From Macrobrachium rosenbergii (Eukaryota; Arthropoda; Malacostraca; Decapoda; Palaemonidae): DNA of 64,000 nucleotides. Position numbers and translations under genes: made by a program. Location of the stretch: positions 23,235,122-23,299,121 of the forward strand of contig NC_089782.1 of assembly GCF_040412425.1 (NCBI RefSeq), read 5' to 3'. Below, piece by piece: positions 24,058 through 35,852 of this stretch (its first letter is position 1; every line of letters starts with the position of its first letter). The notes below the pieces were generated by a model. That model ran no database searches. It was not told the DNA's origin and was given only the letters and a program-made list of their open reading frames with translations.

Positions 24058-26490
24058 GCTGGCTTAGCATGAGAACATTATTAGCCTCGTGACAGTGGTG
24101 ACCAAGGTGGGAAACAATCTGAAAGCACTCGAAAGCCACTACTAATCGGTACAACAGTTACTGGACATATACAAAGAAAAATGTAGCAGACTTCAAAATG
24201 AGTTATTAAAATTATACGCAGAAGCACACCCTGAGAATGTCGCAGAGTTGATTCGTTAGATCAAGAGGAAAGTGGTGTTTGTAAGAATTATGACAAAAAA
24301 ATCCCGAAAATGAAAACGAATTGTATGTACAATATTATTATTATTACGCAATTATGCAAATATTTTAAATAGATAAATTGTCAAAGCATTTTATCACTAT
24401 TATTTTTTTAAGCACAGAAATTTTCGCCCTAATTATTATCCAAAATAAATTAATTTCACAAACATACATAATCTAACATTTGCATTTTTTCTCATCGTTG
24501 CTAAAATAAGTGGCAAAATTGGCACATCACATTCTTCAAGCATGTCCAGTGTATACTTCCTGACATCGTTATTCGTCATAACTTCTTTTACAAGAAAAGT
24601 AAGCTTGAGGAATGGAAACAGTCATCTGATCTTCCAGCTCATATTCATTATCTCAATCACACTATCACCTTATCTATACTTCAAGTTCGGTCTACCAACA
24701 TGAAATAACAATAGGAGAGAGAGAGATGAAATGATTCATAGCTTGAAGAGGCGCCTGTGTAACAGATAAAAAGAAAAGTGCAACTCATCCTTACTCCTCG
24801 AATGAAGGCGAAAGAGCAAAAATTATCAGTAATCCCACCCCTGACTCCGCATATCAGCAAACCAATAAAGTGCCTGCTAAGTGATTAAACGCAGTTTGCC
24901 GTGACTCTTCCTTTGGGTAAGTCGTGTTGTACATCGCTCCTAGTTTCGTTTTTGGTGGGGAAGGGGGCCGGGTTTGGTATCTGAAATTTATTGAGCTCAA
25001 GTCTATGGTCTGCAGGTAAAACGAGCGTGTTTATTTTATTTAGCGAGGTTAGAGGTAAACTGATAAAGTGTACGTTGTGGAGCTTGCTAAATGTAGCCTA
25101 TAAAGGAATGTACATGCAGCTGTGCCTCGGGCCCATGATCATTAAATTGTTACTACATTTGTGAGGACAACATTAATATTTCTGATTTTCCTTCACAAAA
25201 TAGTCCATGCATTTGTAGGTAAACCGACACAAGTTGAAACATCCACTATGTACAACTATGCACTAAGTACAGTTCATACATATATATAAAAAAGCCTCGT
25301 CACATAAGTCATTCAGCTACGGAACTGACTAACAACGGAAACGGCTACTCAGAAAAGAATGTTAAGATCTGTTTTCTTTTTATGTAAAGGCAGACGGGAA
25401 GTGCAATCAAAACAACCGATTCAAACCCTGAGAAAAAAGGAAGACAATGAGATGGTCAAGGTCAGATGACATCCAAATATATAGAGGAAAAAAAGCTTCA
25501 AGACTGGTGAATAACATAAATAGGATGAAAGTTTCTTGCTAGATCGTGGGACACTCAGAAAACTTCCAATGGAATCTGGCCTGAATGAAATGTAAACTTT
25601 TATAGGTGCATTTTATGCTCACTGAAAATTCAAATTTAGAGTTTAGTTAGATGTACTTTAAAATTTCTAATTAGGGAAGAACAAGGCGCTCTGAATCAGA
25701 TTTAGGGTGAAATAAACTACAGTAGCGGGACTACTAAAAATTCATATTTAATGTGTAATTCTATGAATTGAAAATTCAAATTTAGGAATCAATTACACGC
25801 ATTCAATTTGTCTGACCCAACATAAGATCGTACAAGAGAGATCAGCTCACAGTCTGTCTAGCGTGATGTCATTTGGTTTCTCTGGAAGTTAAAGAAAACT
25901 TTCGTTACTCTTGATATTCCCAAGGCTTTCGAAGATTGTACAAAACTGAGTGATGAGGTGGAGGGGGGTGGGGTGTCTGGTGCGCGAAGTCGTAGGTCAC
26001 ACACACACCGAGAACCAACGAATTGAGTTTCAGAAATCCTAGTATAGGTTTTCACTCATGTCAATTCCTAATCACAGCTTTACGTTTTTAAGACTAGTTT
26101 TTACCCTAATGTTAATGCAATGTAAACGGGGTTATTGCAAAAGACCACAAATGTAAAAATACATAAATATAAAACTTTAAAAAATATATAGTTGAATCAT
26201 TGCTAACCTACAGCAATTTTTATCCATAAGGTTAGTGTTCATCCATGAATTTTGCAACAATTGAAAAATAAAGACCCACCACTACAATAATATTTTAAAT
26301 AATACCCGACATGATATTAACTTATGCTAGCATTGTTCTAGTACAGGTTCTAGTTTAAGGAGGCTTCATGATATCAAAGTTTCCTTCTTCTGTTAAAATT
26401 TGCCACAACTGTTTGTCCATCTTAAGAAAGAATGACACAACTGCATTATCAATGACAAGGACTGAATACTGATGTTAAGGGATTCAAGTG

Positions 26491-26540
26491 TATAAATATC
26501 ACCAGGAGAGATAAAAGGCACTCCCTCTGCACTTCACATT
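26491..26540 (+). promoter_or_regulatory. Candidate promoter of GST gene 1
   Basis: TATAAATA (26491-26498) and a second TATA-like GATAAAAGGC (26510-26519) precede CTTCACATTATCTCATCCG, a plausible start region about 25-30 nt downstream. It lies about 0.6 kb upstream of an exon with a clear acceptor just before the ATG, so a noncoding first exon is expected here. The donor of that exon could not be fixed. Confidence 0.35.
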
Positions 26541-26633
26541 ATCTCATCCGAGCTGTACAACTTCAGCTTCACTGACTGATTGCTCGAACACTTTTGAGCG
26601 ACAACTATTTCGGGAGCACACAAATCAGTGTCA

Positions 26634-26660
26634 TTTAGAATAAGGACTCCTTATTCTAAA
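26634..26660. repeat. Perfect 13-bp-arm palindrome
   Basis: TTTAGAATAAGGA (26634-26646), one spacer base, then TCCTTATTCTAAA (26648-26660). It would form a tight hairpin in RNA and sits in the presumed first exon or start of the first intron of GST gene 1. Confidence 0.7.
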
Positions 26661-27083
26661 GAAACAAGGAGTTCTTAGGCTCAAGGATTAGGATGATGAT
26701 TTGAATAAAATAGTCATATCTGGAAATACTGTGATTCATGAAGCTCTTCAGCTTTGAAAAACAGAAGCCCAATGGCCACATTTTAATAATATAAAGATTA
26801 TAACCTTGCATAAAAAGACCTCAGTTGGTAGGATACAGAATCAAAGTATACCTATAGTAAATAAAAACAGTAATTCATTTGTGATAAGTTATTTATATCC
26901 ATAGCAGTAATAATAAAGAAATAGCTGTATTTCTAAAAGGTATTCTAACATTAATTCATAAAGTAGTTTGTACTTGCGCCTGACAAATCGGGACACTGAC
27001 GCTAAAAAAAAACCTGTCCTTACCTTTTCTATTTGAGTTCATTGAAATAGTGGCAAATGTGGTTTTCTAATTTTTTTTTTCAG

Positions 27084-27255
27084 ACTCCACTGACAGCACG
27101 CATCCCTTAAGAACTAGCCACGATGCCCGAATACAAACTGATCTACTTCAATGCGAAGGGAAGGGCCGAGCTCATCCGCTGGATCTTTGCCTATGGAGGC
27201 ATTCCTTACACGGACGAGCGCATCGAGAAAGACGACTGGCCTGCAATGAAGAGCA
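27084..27255 (+). CDS. GST 1 first coding exon
   Basis: Acceptor TTTTTTTTTTCAG at 27071-27083, then a 39-nt 5' UTR ending in GCCACG and ATG at 27123. It encodes residues 1-44 with Tyr8, Arg14 and Trp39, and ends with one base before GTAAGT. The acceptor directly before the 5' UTR shows that a noncoding exon lies upstream. Confidence 0.92.
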
Positions 27256-28665
27256 GTAAGTGGTGTTTAACTTTAAAAATTAAATCTAATAATAAAACCA
27301 CTGCTTTAAAACGAATTCCAAATACAATCTTAAACTTCTTACTCGCATTGGTTCACTGTTATTCTTTTATTTTCTAATAGCAGTTTTGCCTCCTGCCGAA
27401 ACAAGGCTCTCCAGGTTTTCGAATGATTATTACAATAAATTTTGTAATGATTTTATAATTTGCTTATGCGAAGTATGTAGCAGACAATTTGGCAATTGAA
27501 ATTCATGAAAAACCCGCCATGAAATATGTTCACTATTAGATGATGATTACAGGAACACTTAAATTGTATGGGAAAATATATTACCGAACTGAGCATCTGT
27601 TAAAAATCGTCAATAACCTAGATGTTGTGCCGCCATTTTAATAGACACAATCAATCAGTCAATCACCCCTTTTATTTTCTATTTTGTTTTTTTTACTCAG
27701 GAACTTCCTGCTATGAAGTTTCTTAGCGACGTCGTCTTTATTTCATCATAACTACTGCTACGTCATTTACATAGCTAAACTGTATTTTTCTCTAGTAACG
27801 CCACTATTATTAAGGACAATTTATATGTACTGCGAAATTTTAAGACTGGCAAAATGATCGAACATTCGAAGATATTTTCCAAATTCTTCAGGAAACTACC
27901 ACGTCTCCCCTTATAGCATAATTTGTGTATCATTTGCCTGAATTTTGGAAGTCGAATGTTTCGACAACCACAGACTTGGCATGGTAGGCTCACAGCTGTC
28001 CAATAGTTAAAGCATTCTGAGAAACACGATTTCATAAAAGAACAAACCCAAGAACCGTAAATTCAGGGGTAATAAACGTAGTCATTACCTTAAAAAAATC
28101 TCAACCGCAATCATGTTCCCCCTTTACTGATTGTCTGGTACTCAAGAGTAGGAATATTTCTCCATAACTAGAGAAATTATGACGCTCTGGGAAGCTGATT
28201 AAACTACTGGAATTAACTGACTGATTGATCGCAAGTTATCTGGTGTCACAACTACTAAGGTTGCTGCCTTAGAAAACTGTTGGAATTAATGTTACCAAAG
28301 ATGTATGTGATAACTTTGTATATCTGAAAATCCCTTGGATGACGCATGCCTAAATTTCTCAATCCCCCCCCAAAAATAAAATCATACTATTTGGCAAAGC
28401 TAAACAAATTTTACATTTTCCCAACACAGCCATACCCTTCGGAAAATTACCTTGCCTTGTGGTCGACGGCAAACATCTGCCCCAGTCTCTAGCAATGGCC
28501 CGTTACGTGGCCAAACAAGCTGGACTGGTGCCAGAGTGCAGTTTACAGTCGGCCTACTGTGACGCTGTTGTGGACACCCTTACTGACATAGGCATGGAAC
28601 TCTTTAAGATTCAGTAAGTTGTATTTGACTTAAAAACACGCAGTGTGCTCTAGCACAGCACAGCA

Positions 28666-28739
<74 letters not shown>

Positions 28740-29071
28740 ATACCCAAACATCTTAAGTTGTCATCACGTAAGATTTCGCTTCGTTTTCCATTTCAGCGTC
28801 ATGACAGACGAGGAAGAGAAGAAGAAGCAATATGCCGAAGTCAACCAGAAGACCATAACGCCAGCACTGTCTTACTTGAACAAGAAACTCGAGGACCGGC
28901 AGTGGATTGTCTCTGACAAGGTAAATATGGTTAGCACCTTTATCATACCTGTCGCAACTAATATACCGTATTTTCTTGTCAATATTTATGCACATTTGGG
29001 ACAGCCACAGTAACTCGTTTGATTACATATTCTGGAACCTCTTTTTGAAAATATTCATGGGTATCCTTGAA

Positions 29072-29129
<58 letters not shown>

Positions 29130-29934
29130 AAGTCAATTCCCAAGTAGTTTTGTTTCCAAACAATCACGGTTCAATACACAATAAAAATATCCACTTTTTA
29201 AATTTAACGTCTGGCCTTGCAGTCCTTGCAAGGCAAATTAGAGAGATGAAAATTCTATCTGTCACTCGAAAGCTTCGCCTGAAAGTTAATCTCTTAGCTT
29301 GTTTCTCGTTGAAAATTACAGAAATTCATTTGTGGGTAATGAATCTTATAAAATATATATGGATGAATTGGTAACCAGCTAATTATGAATCTCTACAAAG
29401 CTACCTTGGGTTCAGACTACCACTGAGTATAATTACTAAAGTTAAAGCTCGTATGTATGACGTATAATTCAAACTATACCAGCAATTAATATCATAACAG
29501 CATTAATCCGATCTTTAGGGCACTCCCTTCAATTGACAATTTCATGATTTAATCTCATATATTTTACTGTTCATTTTTAAAACATCGTATCTGTTTCCTT
29601 TTGATAAAAAACAGACACAACGAAAAGCAACTGAACTCACCATGTGACCAGGATCAGTCCTGCATATGACTGCTGGGACCATTTTGGCTGCGTTCGTAAT
29701 TAAAGACGAATTCCTCATACAGTAACTCTTTAATCCTTTGGTAAACTCAGTGCCTTCTACTTTCCGCAGATCACGTGGGCTGACCTTGCAATTGGGATCA
29801 TCGTAGGTGGCATTGCGAGCAGGAAGGAGGAATTCCTGAAACCTTACCCAAAGCTGGCGTCTCACGTCCAGAAAGTCGCATCTCTCCCCAAGATCAAAGA
29901 ATGGATTGACAAGTCACCAAAGACCGAGATGTAA
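27123..29934 (+). CDS. Sigma-class glutathione S-transferase / HPGDS-like, gene 1
   Basis: Four coding exons (27123-27255, 28430-28613, 28797-28920, 29770-29934) encode 201 aa, the usual length for sigma GSTs. The start MPEYKLIYFN has a Kozak-like context and places the catalytic Tyr at residue 8. Other glutathione-site residues are where human hematopoietic prostaglandin D synthase has them: R14, W39, K43, and Q63-S64 in LPQS. Residues 1-75 are the thioredoxin-like N-terminal domain; 83-201 the all-helical C-terminal domain (ITWADLAIG, then LPKIKEWIDKSPKTEM). Asp93 and Asp97 of the HPGDS metal site are kept but position 96 is Thr. Known role of the family: cytosolic conjugation of glutathione to electrophiles or peroxidised lipids, and isomerisation of PGH2 to PGD2. 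Which of these this enzyme does cannot be told from sequence. It lies 9 kb upstream of a tandem paralog with identical exon structure. Confidence 0.95.
27256..28429 (+). other. GST 1 intron
   Basis: AT-rich, 1.2 kb. No repeat or coding feature recognised on either strand. Confidence 0.6.
28430..28613 (+). CDS. GST 1 second coding exon
   Basis: 184 nt, acceptor CCCAACACAG, donor GTAAGT. It encodes TIPFGKLPCLVVDGKHLPQS with the cis-Pro region and Gln63-Ser64, then the start of the helical domain with VVDTLTDIGMELFKI. Confidence 0.93.
28655..28736. repeat. (CAGCA)n then (GA)n microsatellite
   Basis: Short AGCAC-type repeats followed by about 65 bp of GA, inside the 183-bp intron between the second and third coding exons of GST 1. 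The tract starts about 40 nt after the donor and takes up almost half of the intron. Confidence 0.9.
28797..28920 (+). CDS. GST 1 third coding exon
   Basis: 124 nt, acceptor CCATTTCAG, donor GTAAAT. It encodes HVMTDEEEKKKQYAEVNQKT and PALSYLNKKLEDRQWIVSDK, matching HPGDS helix 5 and the (GG)REWLIG turn. Confidence 0.93.
29074..29125. repeat. (GA)n microsatellite in GST 1 intron
   Basis: About 52 bp of GA within the last intron of GST 1 (28921-29769), which otherwise holds nothing recognisable. Confidence 0.9.
29770..29934 (+). CDS. GST 1 last coding exon
   Basis: 165 nt, acceptor CTTTCCGCAG, ends TAA at 29932-29934. It encodes ITWADLAIGIIVGGIASRKE and ends SPKTEM. The TWAD motif is the N-capping box/hydrophobic staple of GST helix 6. 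Confidence 0.93.
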   Translation: MTWADLAIGIIVGGIASRKEEFLKPYPKLASHVQKVASLPKIKEWIDKSPKTEM

Positions 29935-30014
29935 TAGGCTGGAGACCAGCAAAGTTCCGTTGGTTCCTTCGTTTGTATGATCCTGTGACACCATGATACA
30001 CATATGCCAATTGC

Positions 30015-30020
30015 AATAAA
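30015..30020 (+). terminator. GST 1 poly(A) signal
   Basis: AATAAA 81 nt after the stop codon, followed by GTCGTTTGACC. It gives a short 3' UTR. Confidence 0.8.
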
Positions 30021-31059
30021 GTCGTTTGACCAATCGCTGATTTTATTTATTTCATACTGATATTCCTTTGCAATTCACCTTCAGAGCTACCCACAGAGAA
30101 TAATCTCGTGCTGGTGAAAAGCCGGCGCAGTCCAGAAAGACCATTGCCTATGGTTAACTTTTTCGTACAAAAAAACATGTCCATGACTGAATTGCAGAAC
30201 TTTTAATTCAAGTCACGTGAAAACTGGAACTCTGGGTACATAACTTTCCAGTCAGAGTTTCACAAGGCAGCATTCTAGAATTTCCATAATTTATTCAGTA
30301 CATAGACCGAAACAAATTAAACAACGACATGACTAAGTGTATACTAAGAGGATAAACTTAAGCTTAATCTCAAAACAGCACCACTGTAGTAAACAATAGA
30401 GGAAGCAAAGGCAGTTTGGAATAGAGATATTACCTGATGAATCATCTAAGAAATGCAGCTTTCATAAAAAATCGTCTACATATGGGCACATTCAAAATGA
30501 TTGCGCACAACTGAGTACTCAAAAGATTAAGTCTACGCGTGAGTCCACTGTAGATGCCAATACAGTGGTTAAACAAATTACTTACTGGAAATAACAAGGG
30601 TTATCAATAGGGGAACCAAATTACTACTGAACGGGTCTAAGAATTAGCAAGCGTAAAATTCATGTGTCAAAGATGTCTTCTGAATACGCAAGAGTAGTCA
30701 CTTAAAAAAGTAGGCGCAAATATTTATTCCAAGTGACACAACAGGAGCATAGGGCAGAAAAATGGACATAAATGAGAGCGAGACAAAAATTCACTCGTTC
30801 TTAACCTAATGATTTCAAGGATTACCTTAAAAATTCAGGGAGTCAGTAATTATAAATATCTCTACAAAATTCAGGTTCTGTTTGTTCAAATGATTGAAAA
30901 CCTGAAGAGAATATTTAAATTCTACAAATCACAACAGTGCTATGTAAAATAACAGCAATGATATATTGATAAAAACCCTTAGAAACGGTGTGAACATGAT
31001 ATGAACTTGCATGTCTGTTTATCCTAAAATACAGCAAACATGCTTACTTTCAATTTGTC

Positions 31060-31335
31060 TCGACCCCCTACAGAAGTGCCGTTAGAGCACCTGACGCAGT
31101 GCACTGTAAGCATTACTTGAGGTTCTTGGCAGCGTCCCTTCGGCCCCAGCGGCAACCACCTTTTTTTCCATCTTACTTTCCACCCTCTCCTAACAACAGT
31201 GTCATTGTGCAACTGCAAAGTTTTCCTCCTGTTACACCTTTCAAACCTTTTTACTATCAATTTCCCTTTCAGTGCTGAATGACCTCATAGGTCCCAATGC
31301 TTGGCCTTTGGCCTAAATTTTATATTCCATTCCAC
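31060..31335 (-). repeat. SINE-like interspersed repeat, copy 1 (minus)
   Basis: Read on the minus strand: AATTTAGGCCAAAGGCCAAG, a CATTGGGACCTATGAGGTCA-type stretch, CAGCACTGAAAGGGAAATTG, a run related to GGTTTGAAAGG, then GGAAAGTAAGATGGAAAAAA, and at the far end AAGTAATGCTTACAGTGCAC. The same order of words recurs at 33690-33945 and 62500-62700 on the plus strand. I recall this family as widespread in decapods; the formal name is not known to me. Confidence 0.7.
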
Positions 31336-31892
31336 ACTGTCTTGACTTAAAAGGTTTGAACCGTTAGTTCCCTGGAGACCCTATCTATCCATCAGCAAAA
31401 CGAAGCTACTCGCAACGCAAGATACAATCATTTAAAGAAAGAAATGAACATCCTCCGGTCTTCAGACTATACAGATTAATAAAGAACTCAGCAGTACAGT
31501 GAAGTTCGATGTGCATCCACAAAATTTCCATTTTCCTTCCTTTTATGCACGTGCTACTTTCAACAATTTATTCTGTAACGTAACCCCGTAACCATATCAG
31601 TTCGAAGGCAATGCTTCTGGTTAGGGATGCAGAAGGACTAAAGTACACAGCTGCTATCATAATTTCGTCATTCGTTTATGTTGTGAATTTCACTGTCATT
31701 CAAAAGCTTCTAATTTCGGCAACACCACTGATTATTATTCAAGCATATGATGGATAAGATAGCGGTGACCTTCAGGTGGGTGTCATTCATTCTCTTGAGG
31801 CAAGGTACACAGAAAATGACACATAAATAAACGCAGTTGAGGCTGACAGATTCCTTCTTTACTCAATGCCCTTTTCTCTGCCAGAATGATTG

Positions 31893-31956
31893 TTGTTGTT
31901 TTGATTAAGCTGGCTTTATGCCAGCACGGGATCTTGCTCATAGAGCAGCCCGTAAC
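31893..31956. repeat. Double-hairpin interspersed repeat
   Basis: A (TTG)n lead, then two adjacent stems: GCTGGC/GCCAGC with a 5-nt loop (31909-31925), and ACGGG...GCTC/GAGC...CCCGT (31926-31953). A diverged relative with AAGCCAGCC and AGAGCCTTGCGCTCTGAGCA is at about 42275-42315. I recall a similar element from decapod genomes; whether it is tRNA-derived is not clear. Confidence 0.5.
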
Positions 31957-32871
31957 GCCAGAATGAGGATGCGCGCATTCCATGTGATTACGCAATGTTT
32001 ACAGTATATTACAGTACCTCTGTCATTAAAATAAGAACCAAAGTGAACTGGCGTACTTTACGTCTATAAAATTTTTCCATACATACAACATCAGACGAAA
32101 AATAACAGCATATGAGAGAGGGTCGTGAAAAGTGCTGGCCATGAGGATGTTCCGTTTTGTCCAGAAACTCTGTCCAAGGTACCTTCATTCAGCATTCTTA
32201 TATAAGAACCAGTGGTGAGAGGAGTTGCCCCGGGCTGAACGAAGGCAGGCAAATCTAAATGTAGGGTTTAGAACTCGTAGACTATCGTCATTAAACATGC
32301 ATAGGAAAAATATATGGAATCCCACTGCAATGGGTAAACGGCCTTCTGTAAATCATGACTCCCAGTCAGTCGCAGCTTCTTGACCAGAATAAGATACATG
32401 AAACTCACGGCCATAGAAAGAGACGAACGCTGTAATCCACTGTCTACAGATAAATTGATTTTGACCGAAAGAATTGCATGACCAGATCTGGAAGACGAAA
32501 ATGTACATTTCATTCTGAGTTTGTAATTAACGAGTGTCATGGTTTTCTTACCATAAACGTTTTTGCTTATGCTGCACGATTTAAACAGAAGGAAGTTTTA
32601 TTATTGCACCAACTTCATAACCTCTATACTTTAGGCTGGGATTAGTAAATATAGACGTAAGCTTACGGTGCTCCACTCTCAGCATTTTTAGTTAAAAGAA
32701 AGAAGTTACTGGATGCACGACCAAGTATTCAACCGGTAAACCTAGGAAATGTGTACCCCCCTCATCCTTTACGAAGAATAAATAGGAGGGAGTTTATAAA
32801 CTACGAAACTATATTTTTAATCTTGATAATCTTGGGGTTTTAAAGAGAAAGAATAAACGCTTGTCTTACAA

Positions 32872-32874
<3 letters not shown>

Positions 32875-32924
<50 letters not shown>
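32875..32924. repeat. (CT)n microsatellite
   Basis: About 50 bp of CT followed by a short CA run. Confidence 0.95.
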
Positions 32925-32931
<7 letters not shown>

Positions 32932-33689
32932 TCTCTCAGTATTATCTACACACATCACGTGTATCCAACCTACGAAACGGCAAAGGCAAATTCCGTCATG
33001 TTAAAAGAATCTATATAACGCCAGGATCCAAACAGATCTGCAAATTTCCATGTCAGGGTCAACTGATGCAACAGTTGACAATTTTACCAAAACCCGTCAT
33101 CGTCCGTCTCTCTTCAGGAGTCCTTGAGCTCAAAGTAATGTTGGTGACGATGAGGATGATGATGATGGTGACGACGATGATGATTCACATCCGGCAGCAT
33201 CCCGCCATAATGACGGAGCAGGCATGACCGGAATGTTTTTCCCTTCCTCCTCCGTCACAGGGGAAACTGGACCCAACATCACGTGAGGCTCACATTCCGC
33301 TACTCCGCCTCTGCCAGGTAAGTCGAGAGCTTTATTTACCGCTCGGGGGACACAGACTTCTGAGTTTTCACTATTTGGCTGAAATTCGGCTACCTTAAAT
33401 TCCGTCTTTACTAGCACTGAGGCTCGATAATTTTAAGAAATTGTATGTTATTAAAATTCCCGTTTATTCGTTTTACATATACGCACCTACGGAAATTTAC
33501 TAATTTTGATGGGCCTTCAAATCATATAACAGACGGACGAATTTCTTAATTTCTTCGTAAGGCTTGAATTTTCGTATATTGCCCAGTGTCCACTTTTATC
33601 AGCAAGTGTTCGATTACATAGCCAAGCTGATAAATAGACGTATACTCCTTAATTAAAATCGTGAATTTCACTCATTTGAACTGAAAAAT

Positions 33690-33945
33690 ACAATTTAGGC
33701 CAAATGCCAAGCGCTGGGACCTATGTTGTATTTTCAGAGGTGAAAATAATGTTGAAACATTTTGTTAAGAAAGGTTGGAAAGTAAGACGGATGATGGAAG
33801 AAAGATAAGGTATAGTAAAAGGAATGAAAGGGCTTGCAGATAGGTGTCGAACGGACGATGCCAAAAACCTTAAGTAATGCCTACAGTGCACCGCATGAAG
33901 TGCACTGAAAGTACTACCCCACTAGTAGGGGAATTTCACTACTGA
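33690..33945 (+). repeat. SINE-like interspersed repeat, copy 2 (plus)
   Basis: Begins AATTTAGGCCAAATGCCAAG and CGCTGGGACCTATG, continues with GGTTGGAAAGTAAGACGGAT and AAGGTATAGTAAAAGGAATG, and ends in AAGTAATGCCTACAGTGCAC. Same order of blocks as the copies at 31060 (reverse) and 62500. Confidence 0.7.
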
Positions 33946-33989
33946 CATTTTCTAGCCCCAGTCTTGCTTCACACCCTCCGTGAACTCAT

Positions 33990-33990
<1 letters not shown>

Positions 33991-34067
<77 letters not shown>

Positions 34068-34219
34068 TATATACATATATACTCTCATATATATATACAT
34101 ATACATATATATATACATATACATATATACATATACATATATATATATACATATATACATATATATATATATACATATATATATACATATATATAACATA
34201 TATATATACATATATATAC

Positions 34220-34256
<37 letters not shown>

Positions 34257-34366
34257 CACATACATATATACATATATATATATACATATATATACACATA
34301 TAATACATATATATATACATATATATATACATATATATATATATACATATATATACATATATATAC

Positions 34367-34421
<55 letters not shown>

Positions 34422-34428
34422 ATATTAC
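33991..34428. repeat. TATA/TATAC array, about 440 bp
   Basis: Long alternating (TA)n with interspersed CATATATA units. Apparent reading frames of 100-160 Tyr/Ile codons on both strands are simple translations of the repeat. It can form cruciforms and is a likely assembly weak point. Confidence 0.95.
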
Positions 34429-35196
34429 AACATGTTTCGTTTCATCCAAATATTTTAAGTTACTGATCGCGCAAGAAGAAATTAAATGTTGCCCAATACA
34501 GTTCCAATAAGGCAGCCGTTTTGTATGTTATTTTCTCCGCGTGAGGAATTAGCAGTACGTCCCTAATACGTCACAAGCCTGACTCATGATGAGCTGGAAA
34601 ATTCTCGATTATTTCAAACACCTGTTTGCAACAGCTTTTTCTTACAACGTACCTTCACGCAACCTGTCTCAATCATAGCAGACTTCTATATTTAAGCTGG
34701 TCTGTTACAATTTCTTCCCTTAATAAAGACTACATCAGACATTGAATTAAATACTGAAGGCTGCTTATTCGGGTAATTATTAAATCGTCATTTTTATTGC
34801 AAGGTTATTAACGGAAACCTGCAAGGAATTCTTCTACCTGAAAGACAAAACCCGAATAATTGCTTTAGGACTAGAAGCGGTTTTAAACACGGGATGGTCG
34901 TTGGTAATTGCTTTTAACTGATGATTCCAAATACATAAAATATAATCGTAGTACCGTAAAGTAAACCTCACCTGTTTATTCTGTCAACAGCTCGTAACTT
35001 ATTATAAAAATTGTCATTTGCCAAATAATCTTTTAACCACAATGTCGCGATGTAGTGGCCTGGGACTTTGGATGTATTGTGATTACCGTCCCTATTGGAC
35101 CAATAATTATTTTTTGTTGGATACTGACAATGGACGCTCTTGACTTCCAAACCTACTGAGTAATACCATTGTTCGGTGATGTATAATAGGACAATA

Positions 35197-35198
<2 letters not shown>

Positions 35199-35255
<57 letters not shown>
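35199..35255. repeat. (CT)n microsatellite
   Basis: Uninterrupted CT tract of about 56 bp. Confidence 0.95.
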
Positions 35256-35256
<1 letters not shown>

Positions 35257-35577
35257 GAGAATACGCCATTTGTTTACTTGGCGAGAACAAAGGTCTGACG
35301 GCAGTTACAAATTTAAAATTCTCAGATGAACGAAAAATAAACGCAGTTTTTTTTTTACGCCAACCACAACCAAGCTAGAGTAAGGCACCAAAAAACGCAT
35401 ATCGGTCAACCAGCATGTTTATTTTTAAGCCTACGGTATTAAGGCAAATGTTTGGAATTTGCTGCCACCTGCCCACACCGATCTAAACCTAATGTGATCA
35501 TAAGGCAAAGGTGCGATTTTGAAATAATTTTAACAGCAACTGGAGAACAAAGGCCGGATAGTCCTGTTGTCTATCAC

Positions 35578-35852
35578 GCATACTTCTACGAATAAGAATG
35601 TACGTGTCATTTTGACGCAGCATTTACTGGAGAGAGAGAGAGAGAGAGAGAAAGAGAAGAAGAAGAAACAGATAGTTTAATCTGCATTTGTTGTCGTTCA
35701 CGTCCCGTTCTGGTACTAATGCACGTATACTTCTACGGATAAGAATGTATGTGTCACTTTGACGCAGCATTTACTGGAGAGAGAGAGAGAGAGAGAACAA
35801 GGTGGTTTAATCTGCATTTGTTGTCGTTCACGTCCCGGCTCTAGTACTAATG
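35578..35852. repeat. 147-bp tandem duplication with internal (GA)n
   Basis: TACTTCTACG + AATAAGAATG at 35581 recurs as TACTTCTACG + GATAAGAATG at 35728. Each copy continues with TTTGACGCAGCATTTACTGG, a GA tract of different length, TTTAATCTGCATTTGTTGTC and GTACTAATGCAC. The copies differ by a few substitutions and GA length. Confidence 0.85.

Larger units (their letters stand above)
22130..26480. other. Intergenic region upstream of the first GST gene
   Basis: Contains the palindromic MITE (23449-23642), a (GA)n tract (23995-24055) and otherwise unremarkable AT-rich DNA. A TATATATAAAA box at about 25281-25292 with an Inr-like TCATTCAG near 25309 could be a promoter, but no exon is evident behind it. 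I recognise no coding exon. Confidence 0.45.

Noticed and set aside
33964..34458. Open frames of 100-164 codons made of Tyr/Ile/His on both strands
   Set aside because: They are direct translations of the TATA/TATAC array; frames on both strands overlap the same repeat.
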